Made by a program: the position numbers and the translations under genes
The notes under the pieces: model-generated
Databases searched by the model: none
Seen by the model: only the letters and a program-made list of their open reading frames with translations
Told to the model about the DNA's origin: nothing
Shown here: positions 28,846-36,601 of the stretch, piece by piece
Layout of the letters: each line of letters begins with the position of its first letter
Numbering within the stretch: position 1 is the first letter of the stretch
Assembly: GCA_963813315.1 (NCBI GenBank)
Contig: CAWEYO010000013.1
Span: forward strand, 248,001 to 312,000
Direction of reading: 5' to 3'
From: CAWEYO01 sp963813315
GTDB taxonomy: Bacteria > Pseudomonadota > Alphaproteobacteria > Rhizobiales > Rhizobiaceae
Length of the DNA: 64,000 nt

Positions 28846-29862
28846 TTACCTCTCTCCCGGCAGCCGGCTGCCGGGCAGTTTCGGGAGTCCGAAAATCGAG
28901 TGATCCGCGGCGCGGGCAGCCGCAGGCGTACGCATCGCGCTCCGAAGCTTGGCCGAGCGCGCGCGCGGATTGCGCGCCGCTTCCTCGTCCGAGACTGGTA
29001 TGGCGCCGGCTGGTTTCTCGAACGTCGCCGGTTCGACATGGACCTCGGGCAGGTGCCGGGAGCCACCCGCACGTCCGGAGCGATCGGCAAGGAACCTCTT
29101 TACGATGCGGTCCTCCAGCGAATGAAACGTCACGACGGCCAGGCGGCCGCCCGGCTTGAGCACCCGCTCTGCGGCGAACAGCGCCCGCGTCAACTCGCCC
29201 AGCTCGTCATTGACGAAAATGCGCAGCGCCTGAAAAGCTCGCGTCGCCGGATGGATCTTGTCCTTCGGATTTCGTCCGACCAGCGTTTCGATCGCTTCGG
29301 CCAACTCGCGAGTGCGCGTGAAGGGCCGCGCGGCGGCGCGTTTTTCGATCATCCGAGCGATGCGGCCCGCGTGCCGTTCCTCGCCGAGGAAGCCGAAGAT
29401 GCGGGCGAGATCGCCGGCCTTGAACCGGTTGACCACATCGGCGGCGGTCATACCCGCCTTGGCCATGCGCATGTCGAGCGGCCCGTCGGCGCGGAACGAG
29501 AAGCCGCGCTCGGCCTGGTCGAGCTGCATGGACGACACGCCGATATCGAGTACGACGCCGTCGGCCTCGGCCGCGTATTCGTCGAGGCGCGAGAAAGTTC
29601 CTTGAACAAGGCGCAGTCTTGCGCCCGACTGCGCTTCCAGTTCGCGCCCGGCGGCGATCGCGTCCGGATCGCGGTCGATCGCAACGATGCTCGCGCCCCG
29701 CGCAAGCAGCGCCCTTGTGTAGCCGCCAGCGCCGAAGGTGCCGTCAATGATCGCGGCTCCTTCAACAGGTGCAAGTGCGGCAATCACCTCATCGAGCAGA
29801 ACCGGGATGTGGCGGGCCGGTCCGCCAACAGCGCGATCTTCTTCGCCGTGGCCCGCCGTCAT
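28846..29862 (-). CDS. rsmH: 16S rRNA m4C1402 methyltransferase RsmH
   Basis: Encodes 338 residues of the SAM-dependent enzyme that N4-methylates C1402 of 16S rRNA. HIPVLLDEVI, the SAM loop IDGTFGAGGYTRALL, and VVTFHSLEDRIVK are family hallmarks. The frame is open far upstream, but the ATG at 29862 overlaps the mraZ stop as ATGA and gives the standard N-terminus. Confidence 0.96.
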   Translation of the reverse strand: MTAGHGEEDRAVGGPARHIPVLLDEVIAALAPVEGAAIIDGTFGAGGYTRALLARGASIVAIDRDPDAIAAGRELEAQSGARLRLVQGTFSRLDEYAAEADGVVLDIGVSSMQLDQAERGFSFRADGPLDMRMAKAGMTAADVVNRFKAGDLARIFGFLGEERHAGRIARMIEKRAAARPFTRTRELAEAIETLVGRNPKDKIHPATRAFQALRIFVNDELGELTRALFAAERVLKPGGRLAVVTFHSLEDRIVKRFLADRSGRAGGSRHLPEVHVEPATFEKPAGAIPVSDEEAARNPRARSAKLRSAMRTPAAARAADHSIFGLPKLPGSRLPGER

Positions 29863-30326
29863 CCCGATTCTCCGGCAAGCTGCCGCGACGCGGCCGCCTG
29901 ACGAATTTTCATGAGCCGGGCGCGCGCTTCCGCACGATAGACCGTGAGCCTGCCAGGCTCCCAGATCTGAAAAAATTGACCCCGACCGACAAAAGCCACC
30001 TCCGCCGAAATCCCCGTATGCTCGCGAATGAAATCGCTGACCGTGATGCGGCCGTCCTGGTCGAGCTTCAGGAACGCCCCGTCGCCATGGATGAAGAAGG
30101 ACATATCGTCGGCCGCCTGCAGAAACGGATCCTCCTTTGCGATCCGCTCCTCGTACCGATCCAGCAAGTCGAGCCCGCCGACGTCCAGCGCGGGGATCTC
30201 CAGCGCCCTCAAAGCGTAGAGTTCGCCGTAGCTGCGCTTCTGCAGCACGGATCGGAAATGCGCCGGAACGGAAACGCGCCCCTTCGCGTCGATCCTGTTC
30301 ACCGCGTTCGACAGAAACCGGTCCAT
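29859..30326 (-). CDS. mraZ: Transcriptional regulator MraZ
   Basis: Encodes 155 residues with two SpoVT/AbrB-like MraZ domains. NAVNRIDAKGRVSVPAHFR at the N-terminus and LDQDGRITVSDFIREH later are the duplicated DxxGR elements. MraZ represses its own dcw promoter and binds spaced TGGGN repeats in E. coli; such repeats are seen 170 bp upstream. The ATG at 30326 gives the family N-terminus, although the frame extends to 30461. Confidence 0.95.
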   Translation of the reverse strand: MDRFLSNAVNRIDAKGRVSVPAHFRSVLQKRSYGELYALRALEIPALDVGGLDLLDRYEERIAKEDPFLQAADDMSFFIHGDGAFLKLDQDGRITVSDFIREHTGISAEVAFVGRGQFFQIWEPGRLTVYRAEARARLMKIRQAAASRQLAGESG

Positions 30327-30493
30327 CACTCGATCCAGCAGCTTCCGCCGCAGTGCTCCCGCCCATCTTGCCCCCCGCGCCGAGGCGCGGCCCCCTCCAG
30401 CCCCCGGCAGCGGCCTTGCCCCGAAAAGCCTCGGCGGCAGCCGGTCCGCAGCACGCTTCACGCTGAACTGGAACGGGGTTCTGGTTGGTTCTA

Positions 30494-30528
30494 TGGGATA
30501 ACATGGGGCATTATGGGCGTCAACGGGA
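30494..30528 (+). promoter_or_regulatory. MraZ operator-like TGGGN repeats
   Basis: TGGGA at 30494, TGGGG at 30504, TGGGC at 30514 and a weaker CGGGA at 30524 recur with exact 10 bp spacing. E. coli MraZ binds TGGGN direct repeats separated by 5 bp, which is the same geometry. The repeats read on the strand opposite to mraZ. Autoregulation is inferred. Confidence 0.65.
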
Positions 30529-30701
30529 ACAGGCTTTGCGAGTGACGGCCGGGCATGTTTTTCGGAGCACGAACCGCAGCATCCGAAATTTATCGTCCAT
30601 TAAGCCTAACGAAGCGTTTAGGATCGCGCCGCAGCGGTCTCGTCGGGGCCAGCTTGCAACTGGTCCGAGAGGTCTCCCTTCGCGAAAGATCAAGGATTAA
30701 G

Positions 30702-30736
30702 AAAGGGATGGCGATTCAGCGAAAAGCCATCCCTTT
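30702..30736 (-). terminator. rnpB terminator
   Basis: Perfect 11 bp stem (AAAGGGATGGC at 30702-30712, GCCATCCCTTT at 30726-30736) just beyond the 3' end of rnpB. On the minus strand it is followed by a discontinuous T-rich stretch (TTTCTTAATCCTTGATC). Confidence 0.7.
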
Positions 30737-30746
30737 CCAATTTGCG

Positions 30747-31156
30747 CCAGCCGGCCTGTAAGCCGGGTTCTGTATGGCCCGGACGCCTTGCGGCGTCCTG
30801 ACGTGGCGGCCATTCCTCTTGGGCGGATATTGCCATCCGCCTCACGCAACCTACCCGGATGGAGGGGCCGGAAACAGCCCTGAAGGTTTCCCTTCGCACC
30901 ATCCCTATTCGGTCTTGCTCCCGATGGGGTTTGCCGTGCCGCTCCTGTTGCCAGTCGCGCGGTGGGCTCTTACCCCACCCTTTCACCCTTGCGTCGCCGA
31001 AGCCCGAAGGCAAAGGCGCGCGGTTTGCTTTCTGTGGCACTTTCCCTGGGGTCGCCCCCGCCGGCAATTAACCGGCATCGTGTTTCCATGGAGCCCGGAC
31101 TTTCCTCACCTGCTGCCTTTCGGCTCTTGCCGGTGCGGCCGCCCGGCCGGCTGGCG
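30747..31156 (-). ncRNA. rnpB: RNase P RNA (class A)
   Basis: The minus strand carries the RNase P hallmark GAGGAAAGTCCGGGCTCC near 31105, and ends with AGAACCCGGCTTACAGGCC near 30755. The 5' GCCAGCCGGC and 3' GCCGGCTGGC can pair as helix P1. Total length of about 410 nt fits alphaproteobacterial RNase P RNA, the catalytic subunit that matures tRNA 5' ends. Ends are set from the P1 pairing and may be off by several bases. Confidence 0.93.
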
Positions 31157-31159
31157 ATC

Positions 31160-31190
31160 CGTATAAAGGTGTTTGAAGCCGAAAATGCAA
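31160..31190 (-). promoter_or_regulatory. Putative rnpB promoter
   Basis: On the minus strand TTGCAT (31185-31190) and TATACG (31160-31165) are 19 bp apart. The -10 places transcription start close to 31154, matching the 5' end deduced from helix P1. The spacing is long for a sigma-70 promoter. Confidence 0.5.
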
Positions 31191-31195
31191 ATGAA

Positions 31196-31219
31196 AAAGC
31201 CCGCTTGACGGCGGGCTTT
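31196..31219 (-). terminator. Terminator upstream of rnpB
   Basis: AAAGCCCGC (31196-31204) pairs with GCGGGCTTT (31211-31219). On the minus strand the hairpin is followed by a run of Ts (TTTTTCATTTG), a good intrinsic terminator that would insulate rnpB from the transglycosylase gene upstream. Confidence 0.7.
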
Positions 31220-31264
31220 CATAAGACGTTTCCGCTCTGGATGACGAGGGAGGCGAACGTTGCC

Positions 31265-31815
31265 GCCAATCGCTGGTGCTTGTGATTGCCGAAGCCCTCT
31301 CCGGATCGTCATCCTCGGGCTTGACCCGAGGACCCATGCCAGAACACTGATCGTGGGCGAGGCAGGTGGCATTCTGGACCGCCGCGCGCTGCCTTCATGT
31401 TCAGGCATGGATCCCAGGGTCTGCACCTTCGCTGCGCTTCGGCTCCGCCCTGGGATGACGAAGAGAGAGGGGCGGGATGACGAAGTGAGAGGGGGCGGCG
31501 TTTCTGCTCTGAGATAGGGAGGGACGTTTCCGTCCTGGGATAGAGGGGGCGCTTTCCGTCCTGGGATAGAGGGGACGTTTCCGCTCTGGCATGATGAAGA
31601 GGCCAACGCGCCAATCGCTGTCGCTCGTGATCGGCCGAAGCCCTCTCCGCATCGTCATCCTCGGGCTTGACCCGAGGACCCATGCCGGAACGCTGATCGT
31701 GGGCGAGGCGGTCGAGAATCTGGACCGCCGCGCGCTGCCGCCATGTTCAGGCATGGATCCCAGGGTCTGCGCCTTCGCTGCGCTTCGGCTACGCCCTGGG
31801 ATGACGAAGAGAGGG
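31265..31815 (+). repeat. Family-C repeat array, two ~200 bp copies
   Basis: Copies at about 31265-31470 and 31610-31815. Each starts near CCAATCGCTG, contains the palindrome CCTCGGGCTTGACCCGAGG, then TGGACCGCCGCGCGCTGCC, then GGCATGGATCCCAGGGTCTG, and ends with CGCCCTGGGATGACGAAGAG. The same unit occurs in the opposite orientation at 41024-42140. Confidence 0.88.
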
Positions 31816-31837
31816 GACGTTTCCGCTCCGGGAGCGC

Positions 31838-31909
31838 TGCCGCTCTATCCCCTTGTTGGAGCACCGGATTTTTCCGAAACCGGTTCCCACTTTCGGGTCC
31901 GATGCTCTA
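31838..31909. repeat. Family-B palindromic repeat, copy 2
   Basis: Same layout as 9788-9855: GCCGCTCTATCCCCTTGTTGG, then GAGCACCGGA and the closing CCGATGCTCT. It abuts the stop codon of the SLT gene. Confidence 0.85.
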
Positions 31910-31913
31910 GCGC

Positions 31914-32558
31914 TTACGCGCCGGCGAGATACAGCATGACCTTCGAGCAGTAGGCCGCCGAAACCGGATTCATGCGCTTGGCGCCATGACCGGCGTTGTA
32001 TTTCAAGACCGTGCCGCACGTCGTGCCGCCGCCAAGCTTGTGGGCCTTGGCGAGATATTTCATCCCGAACTTGATGTTGGTTTCGGGATTGTAGAGGTCG
32101 TCTTCCGAACCGTCGTAGCCCATCAGGCGGGCCGTCGCCGGCTTGATTTGCATCAGGCCGATCTCTCCGGCACGGCCGAGTGCGTCGACGCGGAAGTTGC
32201 TCTCGACCCGGATCACCGCATGGGCGAGCGAGGCCGGAACGCCGTAGGAAGCCGCATAGGTGCTGACGATCCAGCCGAACCGGCGCGCAAACGCATCTTC
32301 CTTGCCCGTCGACCCCGTCATCTCCTTGCGCGCAACGGAAATCTGATAGACCGGATCAGTCCGAAGCTTGCCGGCATCGGCATTTGCCGTCCTTTCGACC
32401 CTCGCCTTTTTTGTCTCGCAGCGAACCGGTCGTGCGCATTTACTGGCCGCGCCTTCCGCTCTCGTCTCGGGATAGTCGGCCATCTGGTCCTGCGCATGGG
32501 CAGCAAAAATCATCATGCCGGCAGCGAAGGCTGCCGCCGCAACTGTAGGTTTTGTCAT
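31914..32558 (-). CDS. Secreted SLT-type lytic transglycosylase
   Basis: Encodes 214 residues with an N-terminal signal peptide (AFAAGMMIFAAHA). The C-terminal half is a lysozyme-like SLT domain: the catalytic Glu is in VIRVESNFR, followed by GEIGLMQIKPATARLMG and later LKYNAGHG. It should cleave peptidoglycan glycan strands in the periplasm. Between the signal and the domain is a basic, low-complexity linker. The function is family-level. Confidence 0.88.
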   Translation of the reverse strand: MTKPTVAAAAFAAGMMIFAAHAQDQMADYPETRAEGAASKCARPVRCETKKARVERTANADAGKLRTDPVYQISVARKEMTGSTGKEDAFARRFGWIVSTYAASYGVPASLAHAVIRVESNFRVDALGRAGEIGLMQIKPATARLMGYDGSEDDLYNPETNIKFGMKYLAKAHKLGGGTTCGTVLKYNAGHGAKRMNPVSAAYCSKVMLYLAGA

Positions 32559-32741
32559 GTAGTCCCGTTCTCTCTTTCCCGCAAAGGTTTCGCGGGCGGT
32601 TTTCTTGGTCTTGCGGGCAACTCAGAAAGGCAACCCGACATCTGCACAAGTAGCGATGTGCCGAGGGAATTTGCGTCAATAAGGGCAGGACAAGTCACAT
32701 TAAGTGTCAGGCTGTAACAAGCCGCACTTCAGCGGATATAC

Positions 32742-33506
32742 TCACGCAAGACTTTGTGGAAGCGCGGTGAGAAGCCGATGTAGTGTTCCAATCGTCGAGC
32801 GATCGGCAATGCCATCTATCTTTTCAGGCCGGAAGTGGCGCTGAAAAGCTTCCACCACAATTCCGGTTTGAGCATCGAAAATGCCGGTAATGTCAATGCC
32901 GTAGCCGTAGAGCGCAAGCATGGACTGCAATGCCTCGACGGCCTCGCCCCGATCTCCCAACGACAGGAAACGTCCGCCGCCGATTGGGAACGGTTCAACG
33001 AAATGCCCAACGCCGGCTGCGGCAAGCGCTGGCCAAGGAAACTTTTCACCGGGATCAACCTTGCGACCGGGTGCCACATCCGAATGGGCAACAACATTTT
33101 CGGGCCGGATGCCGTGCCGTCCGGCAATATCGCGGCAGAGCGCGATGAGCGCCTCGATCTGGGCGGCAGGGAAATCACGGTAGCCGAAAACGTGACCGGC
33201 ATTGACGACCTCGATGCCAACAGACGACGAATTGACGTCTGTGCGCCCTCGCCACGAGCTTTTTCCCGCATGCCATGCTCGGTCGCCTTCGCGCACCATC
33301 TGCATGATTCGGCCGTCCTCATGGACAAGATAGTGGGAGGAGACCTCGCTGACCGGATCGCAGAGCCAACATTCCGCTGCCTCTCCGGTTTCCATTCCGG
33401 TATAGTGCAGGACGATGATTTCCGGCAGCGCGCCTTCGCGGCGCGGTCCGAAATTAGGGGAAACCCGCACTTCGGCCCCTTCGTGGTCGGGCGAGAATCC
33501 GCTCAT
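32742..33506 (-). CDS. N-acetylmuramoyl-L-alanine amidase (AmpD/AmiD type) with PG-binding domain
   Basis: Encodes 254 residues. An amidase_2 domain has zinc ligands in VLHYTGM and AHSDVAPGRKVDPG; the C-terminus has a PG_binding_1 domain (LGDRGEAVEALQSML). No signal peptide is evident, so it may be a cytoplasmic AmpD-like recycling enzyme. It overlaps the DnaJ-type gene upstream by four bases (ATGA). Confidence 0.88.
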   Translation of the reverse strand: MSGFSPDHEGAEVRVSPNFGPRREGALPEIIVLHYTGMETGEAAECWLCDPVSEVSSHYLVHEDGRIMQMVREGDRAWHAGKSSWRGRTDVNSSSVGIEVVNAGHVFGYRDFPAAQIEALIALCRDIAGRHGIRPENVVAHSDVAPGRKVDPGEKFPWPALAAAGVGHFVEPFPIGGGRFLSLGDRGEAVEALQSMLALYGYGIDITGIFDAQTGIVVEAFQRHFRPEKIDGIADRSTIGTLHRLLTALPQSLA

Positions 33507-34222
33507 GCGGCCTTGAGACCCCTCTCGATCAACTCGTAGGCAGCATTGATTGCGGCCAACCGCGTCGTGGCGATCGCGATGAACTCCTGGGGCAATCCGC
33601 GCGCCATCAGCTTGTCAGGATGGTTGCTGACCACAAGGCTGCGATAGTGCTTGCGCACTTCATCGAACGGCGCCCCCCGATCGATGCCGAGAATCACGTA
33701 GGGGTCGGCATCGCCGAGATCGAGATGCCGGGCAAGGATGCGCTGGTAGTGCGCCTCGTCGATCTTGAAGATTTGCGCGATGTGGTGAAGGAACATGCCT
33801 TCGCGCTCGTGCATCACGCCATCGGCCTTCGCGATGTGAAAAAGGCCGTCGAGGATGTCCTCGAGCATGCCGCAATTCGCCTTTCCCGAGCCGCAGAGGC
33901 CGGCCATACGCGCGGCGTAGGCCTCATAGCCGGCGACATCGGCCTTGGCGAGATTGTACAGGCGGGCAACGTTCCGCACTTCCTTGGGGGGAATCGCGAA
34001 TATTTGCTGGAAGGCGTGGATTTCGTCCTGGGTGACGACGCCATCCGCCTTCGCCATCTTGGCCGACAGCGCGATCATGGCGACGGAGAAGGCTACTCGC
34101 CGGCGCAGATCGGGGTCGCCCGCAAATATCGTGCGCACCGCTTCGGCCACATCCAATGCGCCTGCGCGCACCGGGGCCGCAATCTTCCTGACGAAGTAAC
34201 CCAGTCGTTCCCATATCGACAT
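33503..34222 (-). CDS. DjlA-like protein: TerB domain plus C-terminal J domain
   Basis: Encodes 239 residues. The N-terminal two thirds is a TerB-like helical domain with two acidic repeats (AKADGVVTQDE and AKADGVMHERE). The last 65 residues form a J domain with the HPD motif in SNHPDKLMARG, so it should stimulate DnaK. Unlike E. coli DjlA there is no clear N-terminal membrane span. It is translationally coupled to the amidase, which suggests an envelope link. Confidence 0.87.
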   Translation of the reverse strand: MSIWERLGYFVRKIAAPVRAGALDVAEAVRTIFAGDPDLRRRVAFSVAMIALSAKMAKADGVVTQDEIHAFQQIFAIPPKEVRNVARLYNLAKADVAGYEAYAARMAGLCGSGKANCGMLEDILDGLFHIAKADGVMHEREGMFLHHIAQIFKIDEAHYQRILARHLDLGDADPYVILGIDRGAPFDEVRKHYRSLVVSNHPDKLMARGLPQEFIAIATTRLAAINAAYELIERGLKAA

Positions 34223-34389
34223 GGGCGCTTATTAGAGTGAAAGCGCAAAAATGGCGAGGCGGTTTCGCGCCGCGTATTGCCACCTCTCGTTCACGTGGCC
34301 TGCCTGCGCGCGGGTTTGCTCATTTATCCGCCCGCCTGGACCAACCGAATCTCCGTGACGGTAGGTCGGGCCGCATCTATCGGTCGCGC

Positions 34390-35307
34390 ATGGCGCACTC
34401 TACCGAACTGACCGCTTCGACACATGGAACGCGGGAGACGCTTGGCCTCGCGCTCGGCTTTATCGGCGTCGTTATATTCGGCGGCACTCTGCCTGCAACG
34501 CGCGTCGCGCTCGAAACGTTCAGTCCGTGGTTCATAACTTTTGGCCGGGCCGCCATCGCAAGCATCGCAGCCGCGGTGCTGCTCGCCGCGCTGGGCAGGC
34601 GGTTGCCGCGCCGGGATGTTCCAGCGCTGCTACTGGCCGGGCTGATGCTGGTGTTCGGCTTTCCCGTCCTGTCCTCGATCGCAATGCAGACCGTTCCCGC
34701 CTCCCACGGCGGTGTCGTGCTCGGCATTCTGCCGCTCGCCACCAGCGTCTTTGCCGCCCTCCTCGGCGGCGAGCGGCCTTCGCCGTTCTTCTGGTTGTGC
34801 GGAATAGCCGGCGCGGCTCTCGTCATCTTCTTTGCCGCGCGCGACAACGGCATGGTGCTGACAGCAGGCGACATCTGGCTCTTCCTAGCAGGCCTCGCGG
34901 CGAGTTTCGGCTATGTCGTGGCCGGCACGCTCTCGCGACGCATGGCCGGCTGGGAAGTGATCTGCTGGGCGCTGGTGCTCACCGCGCCAGTCTCGATCGC
35001 CGGCACCGCCATCAGCTTCAGCAGAGACTATCTGGCAACGCCGCCCGCGCCTCTGGCGGCGCTCGCCTATCTCAGCTTCGGTTCGATGTTTTTCGGTTTC
35101 TTCGCCTGGAACGCCGGACTGGCGCTCGGCGGCATCGCGCGGGTCAGCCAGGTTCAGCTATTGCAGTGCTTCGTGACGCTGGCGATTTCGGCATTCCTGC
35201 TCGGCGAGAAGGTCACATGGCACACAATCGGATTTGCACTGGCCGTTATCGCAATCGTCGCGCTCGGCCGCAAAGCGCGCGTTGCGCGATTCCCAAGGAA
35301 TCGGTGA
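34390..35307 (+). CDS. DMT superfamily (EamA) transporter
   Basis: Encodes 305 residues with about ten membrane spans and two EamA repeats (FGGTLPATRVALETFSP in the first, FFGFFAWNAGLALGG in the second). Members export metabolites or amino acids; the substrate cannot be told. The ATG at 34390 begins the membrane protein, and the 51 upstream residues in the open frame are unlike it. It is divergent from the DjlA-like gene. Confidence 0.85.
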   Translation: MAHSTELTASTHGTRETLGLALGFIGVVIFGGTLPATRVALETFSPWFITFGRAAIASIAAAVLLAALGRRLPRRDVPALLLAGLMLVFGFPVLSSIAMQTVPASHGGVVLGILPLATSVFAALLGGERPSPFFWLCGIAGAALVIFFAARDNGMVLTAGDIWLFLAGLAASFGYVVAGTLSRRMAGWEVICWALVLTAPVSIAGTAISFSRDYLATPPAPLAALAYLSFGSMFFGFFAWNAGLALGGIARVSQVQLLQCFVTLAISAFLLGEKVTWHTIGFALAVIAIVALGRKARVARFPRNR

Positions 35308-35469
35308 ACCGCAACGCGGCGGCGTACCGGTTCGGCCTGACCTGAATCTTAACACACTCCGGGGGCGGCCGAATGGCCAATTCCCCTTGCCGCCAGCCCT
35401 GACATGGATAGTCGTTGCGGCCAGCCGGGATGGTTGGCCGCACGGTTGTAAGCTGGGCTCCAGCTGGGC

Positions 35470-35923
35470 CTACTGGACGCCGAGTGCCTGTTTGGCGGCG
35501 GCTTCCGCTGCGTCGCCAGCCTGCTTGACGAGATCCTCGCTCTGCCCGGCGGTCTTGGCGGCAGCTTCCGCGCTGGTGCGTGCGGTTGTGATCGCCTGCT
35601 GCTTCTGCTCGTCAGTCATGGAAGCGGCCTGATCCTTCAACGCCTTCATGGCGTCTTCGGCGGCCTTTGTCGCATCCGCGGGCGCTGCGGGAGCCGGCGC
35701 GGTTTCGGCGGGCGCCGCCGGCTCGGCCTGCTTGGCGGGTTCGGCCGTGCGTTCGGCGGGATTCCGTCGGCGCGGGTGCGGTTTCGGCCGGCTTGGCAGG
35801 TTCGGCCGGCGCTGCCGGCTGTTCCGTTGTCGCGGGTGGCGTTTCCGTTTTCTCTTCGCTCTTCTGACAAGCAGCGAGCGCGAGCATCGAGACGCCAGCC
35901 AATGCAAGAACCAGTCTGTTCAT
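35470..35923 (-). pseudogene. Small Pro/Ala-rich lipoprotein, frameshifted as read
   Basis: The N-terminal frame from the ATG at 35923 gives a signal peptide with lipobox LALAAC, then a Pro/Glu/Thr-rich linker. Near 35760 the frame becomes nonsensical, whereas a frame offset by one base continues the same composition (PAERTAEPAKQAEPAAPAE) into a helical tail ending AKQALGVQ. One extra base around 35755-35765 restores a protein of about 150 residues. Function unknown. It has the same architecture as the neighbouring lipoprotein at 36107. The ATG at 35923 has AGGGA six bases upstream; one at 35929 is too close to it. Confidence 0.7.
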
Positions 35924-36106
35924 GGACATTCCCTCACATAACGGCTCAAAAGGAAACTACCGCCAAGCGTACATACCTCAATTGAGGCGAAGTTGAGTCT
36001 GAAGGCGCCACTCCGCGTTGGAAAAATCTCGAAAACACAGGCAATTAACGGAGTTTGCGAAGGAAAGGCCGAATTGCGTCCGGCCCTTCACCTGTCTTCG
36101 GCGAAA

Positions 36107-36304
36107 CTATTGCTGAGCGGGTTCCGTGCCTTTCGCCGGCGGCGTCGCAGGTTCAGTGCCTTCCGCCGGCGGCGTCGCGGGCTCTGTAGTCGGTGCCGGT
36201 TGCGTTTCAGTCGCTGTGGGCGCGCCGCCGGACTTTTCTTCACTGCAGGCCACCAGGCCCAGCAGGGTCAACGCTGACATTATCGCAAAGAGCTGTCTTC
36301 TCAT
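36107..36304 (-). CDS. Small Pro/Thr-rich lipoprotein
   Basis: Encodes 65 residues. The signal peptide ends in a lipobox (LLGLVAC), followed by SEEKSGG and a tandem repeat of EPATPPAEGT / EPATPPAKGT encoded by two 30 bp DNA repeats. GGGAG seven bases upstream supports the start. It lies upstream of the frameshifted lipoprotein on the same strand. No family was recognised; a cell-envelope role is inferred from lipidation only. Confidence 0.7.
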   Translation of the reverse strand: MRRQLFAIMSALTLLGLVACSEEKSGGAPTATETQPAPTTEPATPPAEGTEPATPPAKGTEPAQQ

Positions 36305-36539
36305 TTTGGTTCTCCCTTGAGAATCGCGGACACTGCGTCACGCAGAACGAGCGAGTCGCAGCAAGAATAGCATCCGGCATGGCCCGGTCGCGTAACATCA
36401 GCTAACGGCACTTTACAGTTTGTGCTTGCAGGAGATTTGTTTCGCCGCAATCAGAGACTGACAGCAGCACTTTCCGCACATCGACACGCAGCCGCGCGGG
36501 ATTCCGTCACCCTGACCGTCTTTTCCTTGCCGCGTCGCC

Positions 36540-36562
36540 CGGTTTCGATCAATTTGAAACCG
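36540..36562. promoter_or_regulatory. Palindrome upstream of 5-oxoprolinase gene
   Basis: Perfect 7 bp arms CGGTTTC and GAAACCG with a 9 bp spacer, about 40 bp before the start codon; ATTTGAAA occurs inside it and again at 36581. The position suits an operator. No regulator gene is adjacent. Confidence 0.4.
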
Positions 36563-36601
36563 GTGCTCGATTGCCTGTCCATTTGAAATTCGGAGAAAGA
36601 G

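Larger units (their letters stand above)
30327..30746. other. mraZ leader and promoter region
   Basis: No gene is seen in 420 bases between mraZ and rnpB. It holds the TGGGN operator-like repeats (30494-30528) and the rnpB terminator (30702-30736). The dcw promoter should lie between about 30500 and 30650 on the minus strand; no confident -35/-10 pair was identified. Confidence 0.6.
31220..31913. other. Repeat-filled gap upstream of rnpB
   Basis: About 690 bases without a gene. It contains two copies of the family-C repeat, short units of the type CGTTTCCGTCCTGGGATAG between them, and a family-B palindrome next to the transglycosylase stop codon. Confidence 0.7.

Noticed and set aside
35416..35440. 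Terminator for the frameshifted lipoprotein (GCGGCCA / TGGCCGC stem)
   Set aside because: No T-run on the minus strand and a weak loop; not enough to call.
36413..36481. A 22-codon Cys-rich ORF on the minus strand (MCGKCCCQSL...)
   Set aside because: No Shine-Dalgarno, no membrane or metal-binding family match, and it lies in the upstream region of the oxoprolinase gene; most likely chance.
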